From: Gluconacetobacter johannae
Lineage (GTDB): Bacteria > Pseudomonadota > Alphaproteobacteria > Acetobacterales > Acetobacteraceae
DNA: 24,450 bases
Assembly: GCF_025994435.1 (NCBI RefSeq)
Contig: NZ_BAQK01000045.1
Location: 1 to 24,450 of the forward strand
Direction of reading: 5' to 3'
In this document: one piece after another, positions 15,898 through 23,157 of the stretch
Position numbering within the stretch: position 1 is the first letter of the stretch
Layout of the letters: each line of letters opens with the position of its first letter
Made by a program: the position numbers and the translations under genes
Notes under the pieces: generated by a model
What the model saw: only the letters and a program-made list of their open reading frames with translations
Databases searched by the model: none
What the model was told of the DNA's origin: nothing

Positions 15898-16673
15898 ATC
15901 CTCCAGGGAGCCTTGCCCGAGTGCCATAATTCATTCAGTACTAGAAATTCCCGATAGGTGTCCATGGCGAAGAAAAAGCCGTCGTGCCGGTAGGCCATGA
16001 GCTCGCCCGCCGCCGAAAGGCGCTCCAGCGGTTCCCGCTCCAGGATGCAGTCCGGCCTGACGGACAGCCAATCCAGAACCCGGCGGTCGAAAACAAAGAA
16101 GCCGGCGGAAGACCAGCCGTCCAGACGCGGTTTTTCCACAAAAGCCTGTACCGCATCCCCTTCCAGGTTCAGGACACCGAAGCGGGATACAGGCTGTACT
16201 GTGGTGACTGTCGCCAGTCGCCCATGAGATCGGTGGAAGGCAATCAGCTTTGCGATATCCACATCGGCCAGGCCGTCGCCATACGTGACCAGAAACAGAT
16301 CGTCCGTATCTGGAATATACCGCTCCACCCGCTTGATTCTGGCACCCGTCATGGAGTCATCGCCGGTGTCGGCCAGGGTGACCTCGAAGTCATCTTCATC
16401 GTCGGGGGACGTGGGGAAGGAAATACTCTCCCTTGAACCAAGGCGCATGGTAAAGTCATTCATCATGGCGCGGTAGTTCAGGAAATACTCCTTAATCATC
16501 GTGCCTTTGTATCCCAGGCACAGGACGAAGGAATTCAGGTCGTAGGCCTGAAAGATCTTCATGATATGCCACAGGATCGGTCTTCCGCCGACTTCCACCA
16601 ACGGTTTTGGCCGATGTTCCGTCTCTTCCCGCAGTCTGGTGCCCTGACCGCCGCAGAGGATAACAACTTTCAT
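15891..16673 (-). CDS. rfbF: Glucose-1-phosphate cytidylyltransferase (RfbF/DdhA)
   Basis: 260 residues, typical length. It makes CDP-glucose from CTP and glucose-1-phosphate, committing carbon to CDP-deoxysugars. The N-terminal signature GGQGTRL with E/RPKPLVEVGG and LWHIMK is intact, with the metal-binding YGDG at 131-134, EKPRLDGW and AGFFVF further on. The first base of its ATG is shared with the GT2 stop (TGATG), and its stop overlaps rfbG. GGGGA lies eight bases upstream. Sequence features fit the cytidylyl rather than the thymidylyl branch (RfbA/RmlA). Confidence 0.95.
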   Translation of the reverse strand: MKVVILCGGQGTRLREETEHRPKPLVEVGGRPILWHIMKIFQAYDLNSFVLCLGYKGTMIKEYFLNYRAMMNDFTMRLGSRESISFPTSPDDEDDFEVTLADTGDDSMTGARIKRVERYIPDTDDLFLVTYGDGLADVDIAKLIAFHRSHGRLATVTTVQPVSRFGVLNLEGDAVQAFVEKPRLDGWSSAGFFVFDRRVLDWLSVRPDCILEREPLERLSAAGELMAYRHDGFFFAMDTYREFLVLNELWHSGKAPWRIW

Positions 16674-17701
16674 CAGCCGATTCCCCGCGCAGCGTCAATA
16701 ATGGCCTTCATTTCAAGGCGTGTCGCCATGTCATAGCATTCCAGGGCCATGGCCTGATTGCCCAACGCCTCGGGGAAGCCATTCATTGCTGCAAAGTCGG
16801 GAATATCCATCAGGGCTGCGATGTACCGTTTTACCGCGTCCGCGCTGCTGCGCGTGTCGGCCTCGCGCTCCTGAATGAAGTTCACCCGGTTGATCGCGCG
16901 CTGGGCCGTCATGACGAGCATGGTCTGGATACTGGCCGGGTCGTCGGCAAGCAATTCCTTCAACATGGCGACAAGGCCACCGTGCATGTGATCGTCAGGG
17001 TATTCCCAGTAAATCTTGTTCAAGATCCGGTGGATTGTGATGTACTGGTTGAGGAAAACCGTTTTCGCGGCCAGCATGGCCGTGCCGGTGATCCACATGG
17101 GTGAATAAAGATGGCGCCCGATTTCGCGCTTGTAGCCTTCCAGGTCGACAATGTCCCTGCGGATGACCCAGCGCGTCAACACATGGCCATGCCAGAACAG
17201 ATCAATGAAGGTCTGTTTTCCCGGCGGAAAGACCTTGATACTGGGCAGGTCGCTTCGCCGTTCGATGCCGTCGATCCATAGATGATCGCCCGCCAGGTTG
17301 CGTTGGCCGTCGATCTGTCGCATGGGGGTGAAAATGAGGCCGGTATCGGGCTCCTGACGCAGAACCATGCGGATCATGGTAATGGCATAAGGCATCAGCA
17401 GGTCATCATCCGTCAGCATGATGATGTATTTGCCCCGCGCCTCCTGCAGGACAAAAGCGACATTCTGTTCCGGTCCGATGTTTTCTTTCTGGTGGAAGAC
17501 ACGCAGTCGGGGGTCGTCGAAGCGATCAAGGACATCACGCGTATGGTCGGGCGAGGCGTTATTGCTGACAATGACCTCATAGTCCTCCCAGTCCTGGGCC
17601 AACGCACTATGCAGGCAACGTTGCAAGTCATCCGCCCGGTTGTAGCTTGGAATAACAATGGAAAAGAGGGGCGAGCTACTATCCGGTTGAGCAAGAGTCA
17701 T
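16673..17701 (-). CDS. Family 2 glycosyltransferase
   Basis: 342 residues, GT-A fold. FSIVIPSYNRADDLQRCL (13-30) starts the nucleotide-binding half, YEVIVSNNASPDHT follows, and the metal-binding acidic motif is LTDDD (D98-D100). No transmembrane segment is evident in the C-terminal half, so it is probably a cytoplasmic or membrane-associated enzyme. It is the first gene of the operon and is likely to transfer the CDP-linked sugar made downstream, or a neighbouring sugar, to a glycan. The acceptor and sugar cannot be read from the sequence. A candidate promoter lies just upstream. Confidence 0.9.
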   Translation of the reverse strand: MTLAQPDSSSPLFSIVIPSYNRADDLQRCLHSALAQDWEDYEVIVSNNASPDHTRDVLDRFDDPRLRVFHQKENIGPEQNVAFVLQEARGKYIIMLTDDDLLMPYAITMIRMVLRQEPDTGLIFTPMRQIDGQRNLAGDHLWIDGIERRSDLPSIKVFPPGKQTFIDLFWHGHVLTRWVIRRDIVDLEGYKREIGRHLYSPMWITGTAMLAAKTVFLNQYITIHRILNKIYWEYPDDHMHGGLVAMLKELLADDPASIQTMLVMTAQRAINRVNFIQEREADTRSSADAVKRYIAALMDIPDFAAMNGFPEALGNQAMALECYDMATRLEMKAIIDAARGIG

Positions 17702-17746
17702 GATTCAACGCCTGTCTTCTGCAATGGAAAGCCAATGTTGAGCGAC

Positions 17747-17775
17747 TATATACACCGGTTGGACGGGGCCCGTAA
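17747..17775 (-). promoter_or_regulatory. Candidate promoter of the CDP-sugar operon
   Basis: On the minus strand, TTACGG (17770-17775) and TATATA (17747-17752) are separated by 17 bases. The -10 is about 45 nt upstream of the GT2 ATG. The -35 is a weak match, so this is a suggestion only. Confidence 0.35.
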
Positions 17776-17900
17776 GGCGCTTTGTGCGGCCCCGCAACGT
17801 GCTCGCCCTGCGAGATTTTCCAGGCGACAAAGCTTTCCAATCATGGAACAATATCTGGTCGATACGAGTATTTTTTGACCATATATACCCTGAGGAACAG

Positions 17901-18635
17901 ATGAATTTCTGCACCATTTGCGCCACGGCAAATAAATTTCAGGAATTTCGTGGCAGGTCGGCCGAGCAGTGTACCCGCTGCGGCAGTCTTGAACGTCAGC
18001 GCGCGATTTTCCTCTTTCTGACCATGAAAAATTGCCTGAAAAATATTGGCACGGATGACTTTGACAAGCGGATTCTTCACTTCGCTCCGGAGCCAATGCT
18101 GTTCAACGCCTTTTCAAATAACGGAAAGAACAGGAATTATAGATGCTTCGATTATTCTCCAGGTTCATATGGTTTTACCGGAAATTTTATCGGACGGCAT
18201 GATCTGGCCGACATGGAAGGCACAAAAAAATTGCCGCCTGCCGATATCATCATTCATAATCATGTGCTTGAGCATATTCCCGCGGATTTTGCCGAAACGA
18301 TTCAGGCGCTGAACTCCCTTCTCGTGCCCGGCGGCATCCAGGCTTTCACCATCCCGATCAGACCGGGCAAATTTGACGAGGATCTGTCCCCTTCACTGAG
18401 TGACGATGAGCGCAGGCAAAGATTTTATCAGGAAGATCATGTACGCATCTTCGGTACGGACGATGCGGTCCCGATGATGCAGTCGATCATGAAAACGGAC
18501 AAGGTTGTCTTTCGCCTTAATGAGCATATCAGCCCCGAACTTGCGGCCGCATATGGGTTGACCACGACCTACAAGGCGGACCGCATTGATTCGGTTTGCA
18601 GCAATACCGTATTTTACTATATCAAGCCCCTTTGA
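17901..18635 (+). CDS. SAM-dependent methyltransferase with N-terminal zinc-ribbon-like motif
   Basis: 244 residues from the ATG at 17901, chosen because GAGG sits five bases upstream and the conserved domain begins directly with MNFCTIC; an in-frame start at 17784 would add a low-complexity tail. Cysteines C4, C7, C24 and C27 plus CGSLERQR form the small metal-binding head often found on class I methyltransferases of surface-polysaccharide clusters. The Rossmann part includes ILHFAPEP (motif I region), IIIHNHVLEHI (motif IV/post) and LVPGGIQAFTIPI. The substrate is unknown, probably a glycan or sugar nucleotide given its neighbours. AT-rich by eye (23 G/C of 60 at 18121-18180). Divergent from the operon and convergent with GT25. 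Confidence 0.85.
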   Translation: MNFCTICATANKFQEFRGRSAEQCTRCGSLERQRAIFLFLTMKNCLKNIGTDDFDKRILHFAPEPMLFNAFSNNGKNRNYRCFDYSPGSYGFTGNFIGRHDLADMEGTKKLPPADIIIHNHVLEHIPADFAETIQALNSLLVPGGIQAFTIPIRPGKFDEDLSPSLSDDERRQRFYQEDHVRIFGTDDAVPMMQSIMKTDKVVFRLNEHISPELAAAYGLTTTYKADRIDSVCSNTVFYYIKPL

Positions 18636-18639
18636 CAGG

Positions 18640-18670
18640 GGCGATGAGCGTTACGGAGCCTGTCATCGCC
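18640..18670. terminator. Inverted repeat between convergent genes
   Basis: GGCGATGA (18640-18647) pairs with TCATCGCC (18663-18670). An overlapping GACAGG/CCTGTC pair could form an alternative stem. It lies between the convergent methyltransferase and GT25 genes; a bidirectional terminator is plausible, without a clear T tract. Confidence 0.4.
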
Positions 18671-18688
18671 GCAACCCCATCGGCAAAG

Positions 18689-19435
18689 TCAGCCTCCGGC
18701 GGTCTGCACGGTGCTATTCGGCAGATCGTGCTTTGAAACAACGATCGGCGGCACGCAGACGCAAGCCTTCACGCTGTCGTAGACCGACGCCATCATGTCG
18801 TCGATGCCGGTGTTGATCTTGTTGCGGTTCAACCCTGGATAAAACACGTCCATGGGGCGGAGAGGCACGACATGCGACAGGAGGCGCTCCGCCCCTAGCG
18901 GTGAAATCGAATAACAGATCGTTCCGTGCGCGCGAACAAGCGGGAACAATTCGGACCTGTATTTCGCTTCCTTGAAAGAAGACAGGTTGCCCATGACGTC
19001 CGCATGATACAGATGCCCCGTGAATTTCGAGACTCCGGGCATCAGATCGAAGGTGACGTAGGCATCGGTATTAAAGCCCCACAGAATGATGTCCCAGTCG
19101 TGGGGGGCCGCCGAAAGAAGACGCTCCTGCTCCGAGCGGAAATCCGCTCTCATGACCGCATCATCTTCGGCGACGGTCGCCGGCTCCCGACTGTTGATGA
19201 CCTCGGTCCAGATCGCCATATGCGACAAGGCACACCCGATGGCCCCGTCGGTGTACTCAAGACCGGGGTTCATCAGGTGTTTATCCGCGAGAATTTGCCT
19301 CTCGACCCCTTTTCCGTCGATGGCCTGCGTTTTTGTGAAATATGCACACTCCGGATTGTCGTTCCGGAAGGCGGCAAGTCGTTCAGGACAGCGCTCGAGA
19401 TTCAGGAGATGATATCGCATTTTTATGTGGCCCAT
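18689..19435 (-). CDS. Family 25 glycosyltransferase (LPS-type)
   Basis: 248 residues. The N-terminus RYHLLNLERCPERLAAF matches the usual start of GT25 enzymes. Further landmarks are GAIGCALSHMAIW (64-76), the acidic VAEDDAV (EDD 90-92), the DWDIILWGFNT strand and a C-terminal GIDDMMA. GT25 members add galactose or related sugars to lipooligosaccharide cores, and some act on proteins. The ATG at 19433-19435 gives the longest frame; the internal ATG at 19418-19420 (MRYHLLNL) fits the family start better, and neither has a good ribosome binding site. GC is lower than in the core genes to its right. It belongs with the surface-glycan island. Confidence 0.85.
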   Translation of the reverse strand: MGHIKMRYHLLNLERCPERLAAFRNDNPECAYFTKTQAIDGKGVERQILADKHLMNPGLEYTDGAIGCALSHMAIWTEVINSREPATVAEDDAVMRADFRSEQERLLSAAPHDWDIILWGFNTDAYVTFDLMPGVSKFTGHLYHADVMGNLSSFKEAKYRSELFPLVRAHGTICYSISPLGAERLLSHVVPLRPMDVFYPGLNRNKINTGIDDMMASVYDSVKACVCVPPIVVSKHDLPNSTVQTAGG

Positions 19436-19455
19436 GACTTATACGAACGAATCGG

Positions 19456-19510
19456 CAAATCCAGCTTTTGTGGATTTGATTGGCATCTGAACCCTGCGCC
19501 GACATGTCGG
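19456..19510. promoter_or_regulatory. Two inverted repeats upstream of the GT25 gene
   Basis: CAAATCCA (19456-19463) and TGGATTTG (19471-19478) form a perfect 8-bp inverted repeat. CCGACATGTCGG (19499-19510) is a perfect 12-bp palindrome. Both lie within 80 nt upstream of the gene and near the right edge of the island. They could be regulator sites or hairpins; there is no further support. Confidence 0.3.
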
Positions 19511-19645
19511 ATACCAACTGTTATTGCATGCTCGGTACGTAATGCGCGTATCCCGTCCGGATGGCAACACCCCGACCCGGAAGGACGCCCACGCCAGGCC
19601 AAGTGCCGCGTTGACCGCGCGGCGGCCCACCCGCATCATGCACAA

Positions 19646-20080
19646 ATGCCCCAGTCCGCGCCCCCTTCGCAGACAGACCCGGACGACGCCGCGCGGGCCG
19701 GGGAACGCATGTCCGGCGCGGATGGCGCGGCCGACGTGCTGGGCCGGCTGTGGGCCGGGTTGGCTGTCGGGGCCGACCCCGAGGGCGCGTCCGACCTGCA
19801 TATCCGCCGCACCGCCCGGGCGTTCGGCGTGCATGCCGAACATTGCCTGGCGGCGCTGATCGTCGACGATCGGGCGACCCTGGTCCGCGAAAGCGCCGAC
19901 GTCGTGCACATGCTGATGCGCCTGTGGGCGGCCCGGAACGTCGCGCCCGAGGCGGTGTGGACCGAACTGGACCGCCGGACGCAGGTCGGCAACCTGCTGC
20001 TGTCGCTGAACGCGCCGGCGCGCGGCACCGGCCGGGCCATCACCCGCCCGTGGCGAATCCGCTCGACCAAGCTGCCCTGA
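19646..20080 (+). CDS. HisE/MazG-like protein with degenerate first metal motif
   Basis: 144 residues from ATG 19646; ATG 19709 (MSGADGAADV, GGGGAA just upstream) is an equally plausible start giving 123. From VLGRLWAGLAVG to ELDRRT it follows phosphoribosyl-ATP diphosphatase (HisE) in layout: an N-terminal helix, a GEExxE helix, an ESAD helix and a C-terminal VWxELxRR. The ESADVVHMLMRLW motif is kept, but the usual GEExxE region reads GVHAEH, so metal-binding glutamates seem lost. HisE normally acts in histidine biosynthesis; here there are no his genes nearby and cvpA-purF follow. It may be a paralogue with a different or no catalytic role. Confidence 0.65.
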   Translation: MPQSAPPSQTDPDDAARAGERMSGADGAADVLGRLWAGLAVGADPEGASDLHIRRTARAFGVHAEHCLAALIVDDRATLVRESADVVHMLMRLWAARNVAPEAVWTELDRRTQVGNLLLSLNAPARGTGRAITRPWRIRSTKLP

Positions 20081-20159
20081 CCCATGCGCCCCGGCGGGAG
20101 GGGAGGCCCGATCTTTCCCCTGTCGTCGCCGCGCGGACAATGGCATAAGCTGCCCCTCC

Positions 20160-20177
20160 GGACGGCCGCCGCCGTCC
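20160..20177. terminator. GC-rich hairpin in the HisE-like/cvpA spacer
   Basis: GGACGGC-CGCC-GCCGTCC is a perfect 7-bp stem. It lies 80 nt past the HisE-like stop and about 90 nt before cvpA. It may be a terminator of the upstream gene or a leader structure of cvpA-purF. No T tract. Confidence 0.4.
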
Positions 20178-20269
20178 GCGCACCGAAAACGGAAGGAACG
20201 CGACGGCCCCATGCACCGGGTCCCTGCCCCCCTTGCGCCTCGTCCCGCGTCTGCCCGGGCGGGCGGGCG

Positions 20270-20800
20270 ATGACGTGGAACTGGGCCGACCTGCTGTGCG
20301 GCGGCGTCGTCCTGGTCTCGGCCCTGCTGGGCTGCGGACGCGGGCTGGTGCGTGAAACCCTGGGGCTGGGCGGCTGGGTCGGCGCGGTGGCGCTGGCCGC
20401 GCACTGGACCGGATCGCTGCAGCCGGTCGCCGCGCGTTGGGTCGCCAATCCGCTGGCGGCCGACACCGCGGCCTTCGTCGTGCCGTTCGTCGGCCTGCTG
20501 GTCGTCTTCACCCTGGTGGCGCAGATCTGCGGCCGGCGCATCCGCGGGTCGGCGCTGGGCGGGCTGGACGGCACGCTGGGCCTGCTGTTCGGCGGGGTGC
20601 GCGGCTATGGCGTGCTGGTGGCGCTGTACCTGACCGCCGGGCTGGTCGCCCCGCCCGCATCGTGGCCGGACGAGGTGCGCGACGCCCAGGCCCTGCCGCT
20701 GGTGGCGCGAGGGGCCTTCTATCTGGCCCCCTTCCTTCCCATTTCCATGCAGCCACGCCTTGCACAACCGGGGCAGACGCGCCATGACGCCCCGATCTGA
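20270..20800 (+). CDS. cvpA: CvpA family membrane protein
   Basis: 176 residues, about the usual CvpA length. Four hydrophobic segments are visible: LLCGGVVLVSALLGCGRGL near the N-terminus, GWVGAVALAAHW, AAFVVPFVGLLVVFTLVAQI, and YGVLVALYLTAGLVA after a conserved GLDGTLGLLFGGVRG loop. The start MTWNWADLLCG is chosen because the family begins with this N-terminal segment; longer in-frame extension is proline/arginine-rich spacer. It lies 45 nt upstream of purF, the classic cvpA-purF pairing. In other bacteria CvpA is linked to colicin V production, envelope stress and biofilm formation; the molecular role is unsettled. Confidence 0.9.
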   Translation: MTWNWADLLCGGVVLVSALLGCGRGLVRETLGLGGWVGAVALAAHWTGSLQPVAARWVANPLAADTAAFVVPFVGLLVVFTLVAQICGRRIRGSALGGLDGTLGLLFGGVRGYGVLVALYLTAGLVAPPASWPDEVRDAQALPLVARGAFYLAPFLPISMQPRLAQPGQTRHDAPI

Positions 20801-20845
20801 ACCCTTACGAGGCCGCCCCCCGGGCCTGTCGAGGAAAGACCGCTG

Positions 20846-22372
20846 ATGTCCACCCGTTCCCCCGCCCCCGACGGCCCCGTCTTCCTGCATGACCCTGCCT
20901 TTGTGCGGGACGTGGCGCCGCAATGGCAGCACGACGACAAGCCGCATGAGGAATGCGGGGTCTTCGGCGTCTGGAACGTCAAGGACGCATCGGCGCTGAC
21001 GGCGCTGGGCCTGCACGCCCTGCAGCATCGCGGGCAGGAAGCGACGGGAATCGTTTCGTACGACGGCGCGCGGTTCCACACCCACAAGGGGCTGGGCCTG
21101 GTCGGCGACGTGTTCGGCGACGCGCGGGTGATGGCCACCCTGCCGGGCCATCGCGCGGTGGGCCACAACCGCTACGCCACCACCGGGGCGACGCTGATCC
21201 GCAACGTCCAGCCCCTGTTCGCCGATTTCGAATTCGGCGGCCTGGCGGTGGCGCACAACGGCAACCTGACCAACGCCGAGACCCTGAAGCGCGCGCTGGT
21301 GCGCCGGGGCTGCATCTTCCAGTCCACGACGGACAGCGAGGTGTTCATCCACCTGATCGCCATTTCGCTGTACGCCAATGTGGTGGACCGGCTGATCGAC
21401 GCGCTGAAGCAGGTGCTGGGCGCCTATTCGCTGGTCGCGCTGTCGCGCGACGCGCTGATCGGCGTGCGCGACCCGCTGGGCGTGCGGCCGCTGATCCTGG
21501 GCCGCATCGACGACGAGGACGGCGGCGCGCCGTCCTGGGTGCTGGCCAGCGAGACCTGCGCGCTGGATATCGTCGGCGCCGAATTCGTCCGCGATGTCGA
21601 ACCGGGCGAAATCGTCATCATCGACAACGACGGCGTGCGCTCGATCAAGCCGTTCGGCGAACAGAAGTCGCGCTTCTGCGTGTTCGAATACATCTATTTC
21701 GCCCGCCCCGACTCGGTCCTCGACGGCCAGCCGGTCTATGAGGCGCGCAAGCGCATCGGCGTGGAGCTGGCGCGCGAAAGCGCGGTCGAGGCCGACGTCA
21801 TCGTCCCGGTGCCCGATTCCGGCGTGCCCTCGGCCATGGGCTATGCGGCGGCCAGCGGCATTCCCTTCGAACTGGGGATCATCCGCAACCATTACGTCGG
21901 CCGGACCTTCATCGAGCCCACCGACCAGATCCGCCATCTGGGCGTGAAGCTGAAACATTCGACCAACCGGCCGGTGCTGGACGGCAAGCGGGTGATCCTG
22001 GTCGATGATTCGATCGTGCGCGGCACCACGTCGCGCAAGATCGTGGACATGGTCCGCGCCGCCGGCGCGCGCGAGGTGCATATGCGTATCTCCTCGCCGC
22101 CGACGACGCATTCGTGCTTCTACGGCATCGACACGCCCGAACGCGGCAAGCTGCTGGCGGCCCAGCACGACCTGAAGGAAATGGCCGAGCTGATCGGCGT
22201 CGACAGCCTGGCCTTCATCTCGTTCGACGGGCTGTACCGCGCGCTGGGCCATGCCGACCGGGCGGCGGCGCAGGGCCGGTATTGCGACGCCTGCTTCACC
22301 GGCGACTATCCGATCCCGCTGGTCGATCACGAAGCCGAAGGCGGTGACACCGCATTCATCCCCGCCGCATGA
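20846..22372 (+). CDS. purF: Amidophosphoribosyltransferase
   Basis: 508 residues. It performs the first committed step of purine synthesis, transferring glutamine amide nitrogen to PRPP. The N-terminal glutaminase nucleophile is Cys37 in HEECGVFG, so a 36-residue propeptide should be removed. NRYATTG and AHNGNLTN follow. The PRPP loop VILVDDSIVRGTTS lies around residue 386. Cysteines 278 (FCVFEYIYFARPD), 424 (HSCFYGID), 480 and 483 (CDACFTG) match the [4Fe-4S] ligands of the Bacillus-type enzyme, so this is the iron-sulphur subclass. GAGGAAAG upstream supports the start. The stop overlaps the following SDR gene by ATGA. Confidence 0.98.
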   Translation: MSTRSPAPDGPVFLHDPAFVRDVAPQWQHDDKPHEECGVFGVWNVKDASALTALGLHALQHRGQEATGIVSYDGARFHTHKGLGLVGDVFGDARVMATLPGHRAVGHNRYATTGATLIRNVQPLFADFEFGGLAVAHNGNLTNAETLKRALVRRGCIFQSTTDSEVFIHLIAISLYANVVDRLIDALKQVLGAYSLVALSRDALIGVRDPLGVRPLILGRIDDEDGGAPSWVLASETCALDIVGAEFVRDVEPGEIVIIDNDGVRSIKPFGEQKSRFCVFEYIYFARPDSVLDGQPVYEARKRIGVELARESAVEADVIVPVPDSGVPSAMGYAAASGIPFELGIIRNHYVGRTFIEPTDQIRHLGVKLKHSTNRPVLDGKRVILVDDSIVRGTTSRKIVDMVRAAGAREVHMRISSPPTTHSCFYGIDTPERGKLLAAQHDLKEMAELIGVDSLAFISFDGLYRALGHADRAAAQGRYCDACFTGDYPIPLVDHEAEGGDTAFIPAA

Positions 22373-23115
22373 CCGCGGGACCCGACGGGGGGACGGACGG
22401 GCAGCAGCCGCTGGCCGGCCAGGTCGCGCTGGTCACCGGGGCCAGCCGGGGCATCGGCCGGGCCAGCGCGCGCGCCCTGGCGGCCGCCGGCGCGCATTGC
22501 ATCCTGACCGCCCGCAGCCAGGGCGGGCTGGAGGAAACCGACGACCTGATCCGCCGCGCGACCGGGCGGGCCTCCACCCTGCTGCCGCTGGACCTGCTGG
22601 ATGGCGCCGCGATCGACGCGCTCGGCCCCTCGATCGCCGGCCGGTTCGGGGGGCTGGACGTGATGGTGCATTGCGCCGCCACGCTGGGGGTGCTGACCCC
22701 CGTCACCCACATGCGCGACACCGACTGGACGGCCGCGCTGGCCGTCAACGCCACCGCCGCCTGGCGCCTGATCCGCACCGCCGCCCCGCTGCTGGACCGC
22801 GCGCCGGCCGGCCGGGTGGTGGTGCTGACCGACGGCCACGCCGCCCGCCCGGCCAGTTTCTGGGGCATGATGGCGGCGTCCAAGGCGGCGATGGAGGCCA
22901 TGGTCCTGACCTGGGCCGAGGAAATCGCGCCCGGATCGGGCCTGCGGATCAATCTGTACGATCCCGGCCCCGTCGCCACGCGCCTGCGGGTGCAGGCCAT
23001 GCCCGCCGCCGACCTGTCGTCCCTGCCCGACCCCGAGGTGGCCGGGGCGGCCGTGGCGGCGCTGTGCCTGCCCACCGAAACCCGGCACGGGCAGCGGATC
23101 GCCGCCGCCGGCTGA
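22369..23115 (+). CDS. SDR-family oxidoreductase-like protein with substituted catalytic residues
   Basis: 248 residues, classical SDR size. The cofactor motif TGASRGIG (23-30), the HCAA strand and N127 are normal. The catalytic YxxxK tyrosine is replaced: the region reads WGMMAASK, leaving K172 but Met at position 168. The usual active-site serine region reads VVLTDGHAA, without Ser. PGPVAT after the active site is retained. It therefore keeps an NAD(P)-binding fold but probably not standard dehydrogenase chemistry. It is translationally coupled to purF. The substrate is unknown; a link to purine synthesis is not shown by the sequence. Confidence 0.85.
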   Translation: MTAGPDGGTDGQQPLAGQVALVTGASRGIGRASARALAAAGAHCILTARSQGGLEETDDLIRRATGRASTLLPLDLLDGAAIDALGPSIAGRFGGLDVMVHCAATLGVLTPVTHMRDTDWTAALAVNATAAWRLIRTAAPLLDRAPAGRVVVLTDGHAARPASFWGMMAASKAAMEAMVLTWAEEIAPGSGLRINLYDPGPVATRLRVQAMPAADLSSLPDPEVAGAAVAALCLPTETRHGQRIAAAG

Positions 23116-23123
23116 ACCCGGCC

Positions 23124-23157
23124 TTGCCGGGGATGCGCCCGCTGCTATAACGGCGCG
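23124..23157 (+). promoter_or_regulatory. Candidate promoter giving a leaderless ybaK transcript
   Basis: TTGCCG (23124-23129), a 16-base spacer and TATAAC (23146-23151), ending only six bases before the ATG at 23158. Transcription would begin at or next to the start codon. No ribosome binding site is present. Confidence 0.5.

Noticed and set aside
17784..17900. Longer N-terminus for the zinc-ribbon methyltransferase
   Set aside because: The extra residues have no family similarity, and a good GAGG site precedes the internal ATG at the CxxC motif.
19439..22330. Long antisense open frame opposite purF and cvpA
   Set aside because: Crosses several real genes and spacers and has shadow-type composition.
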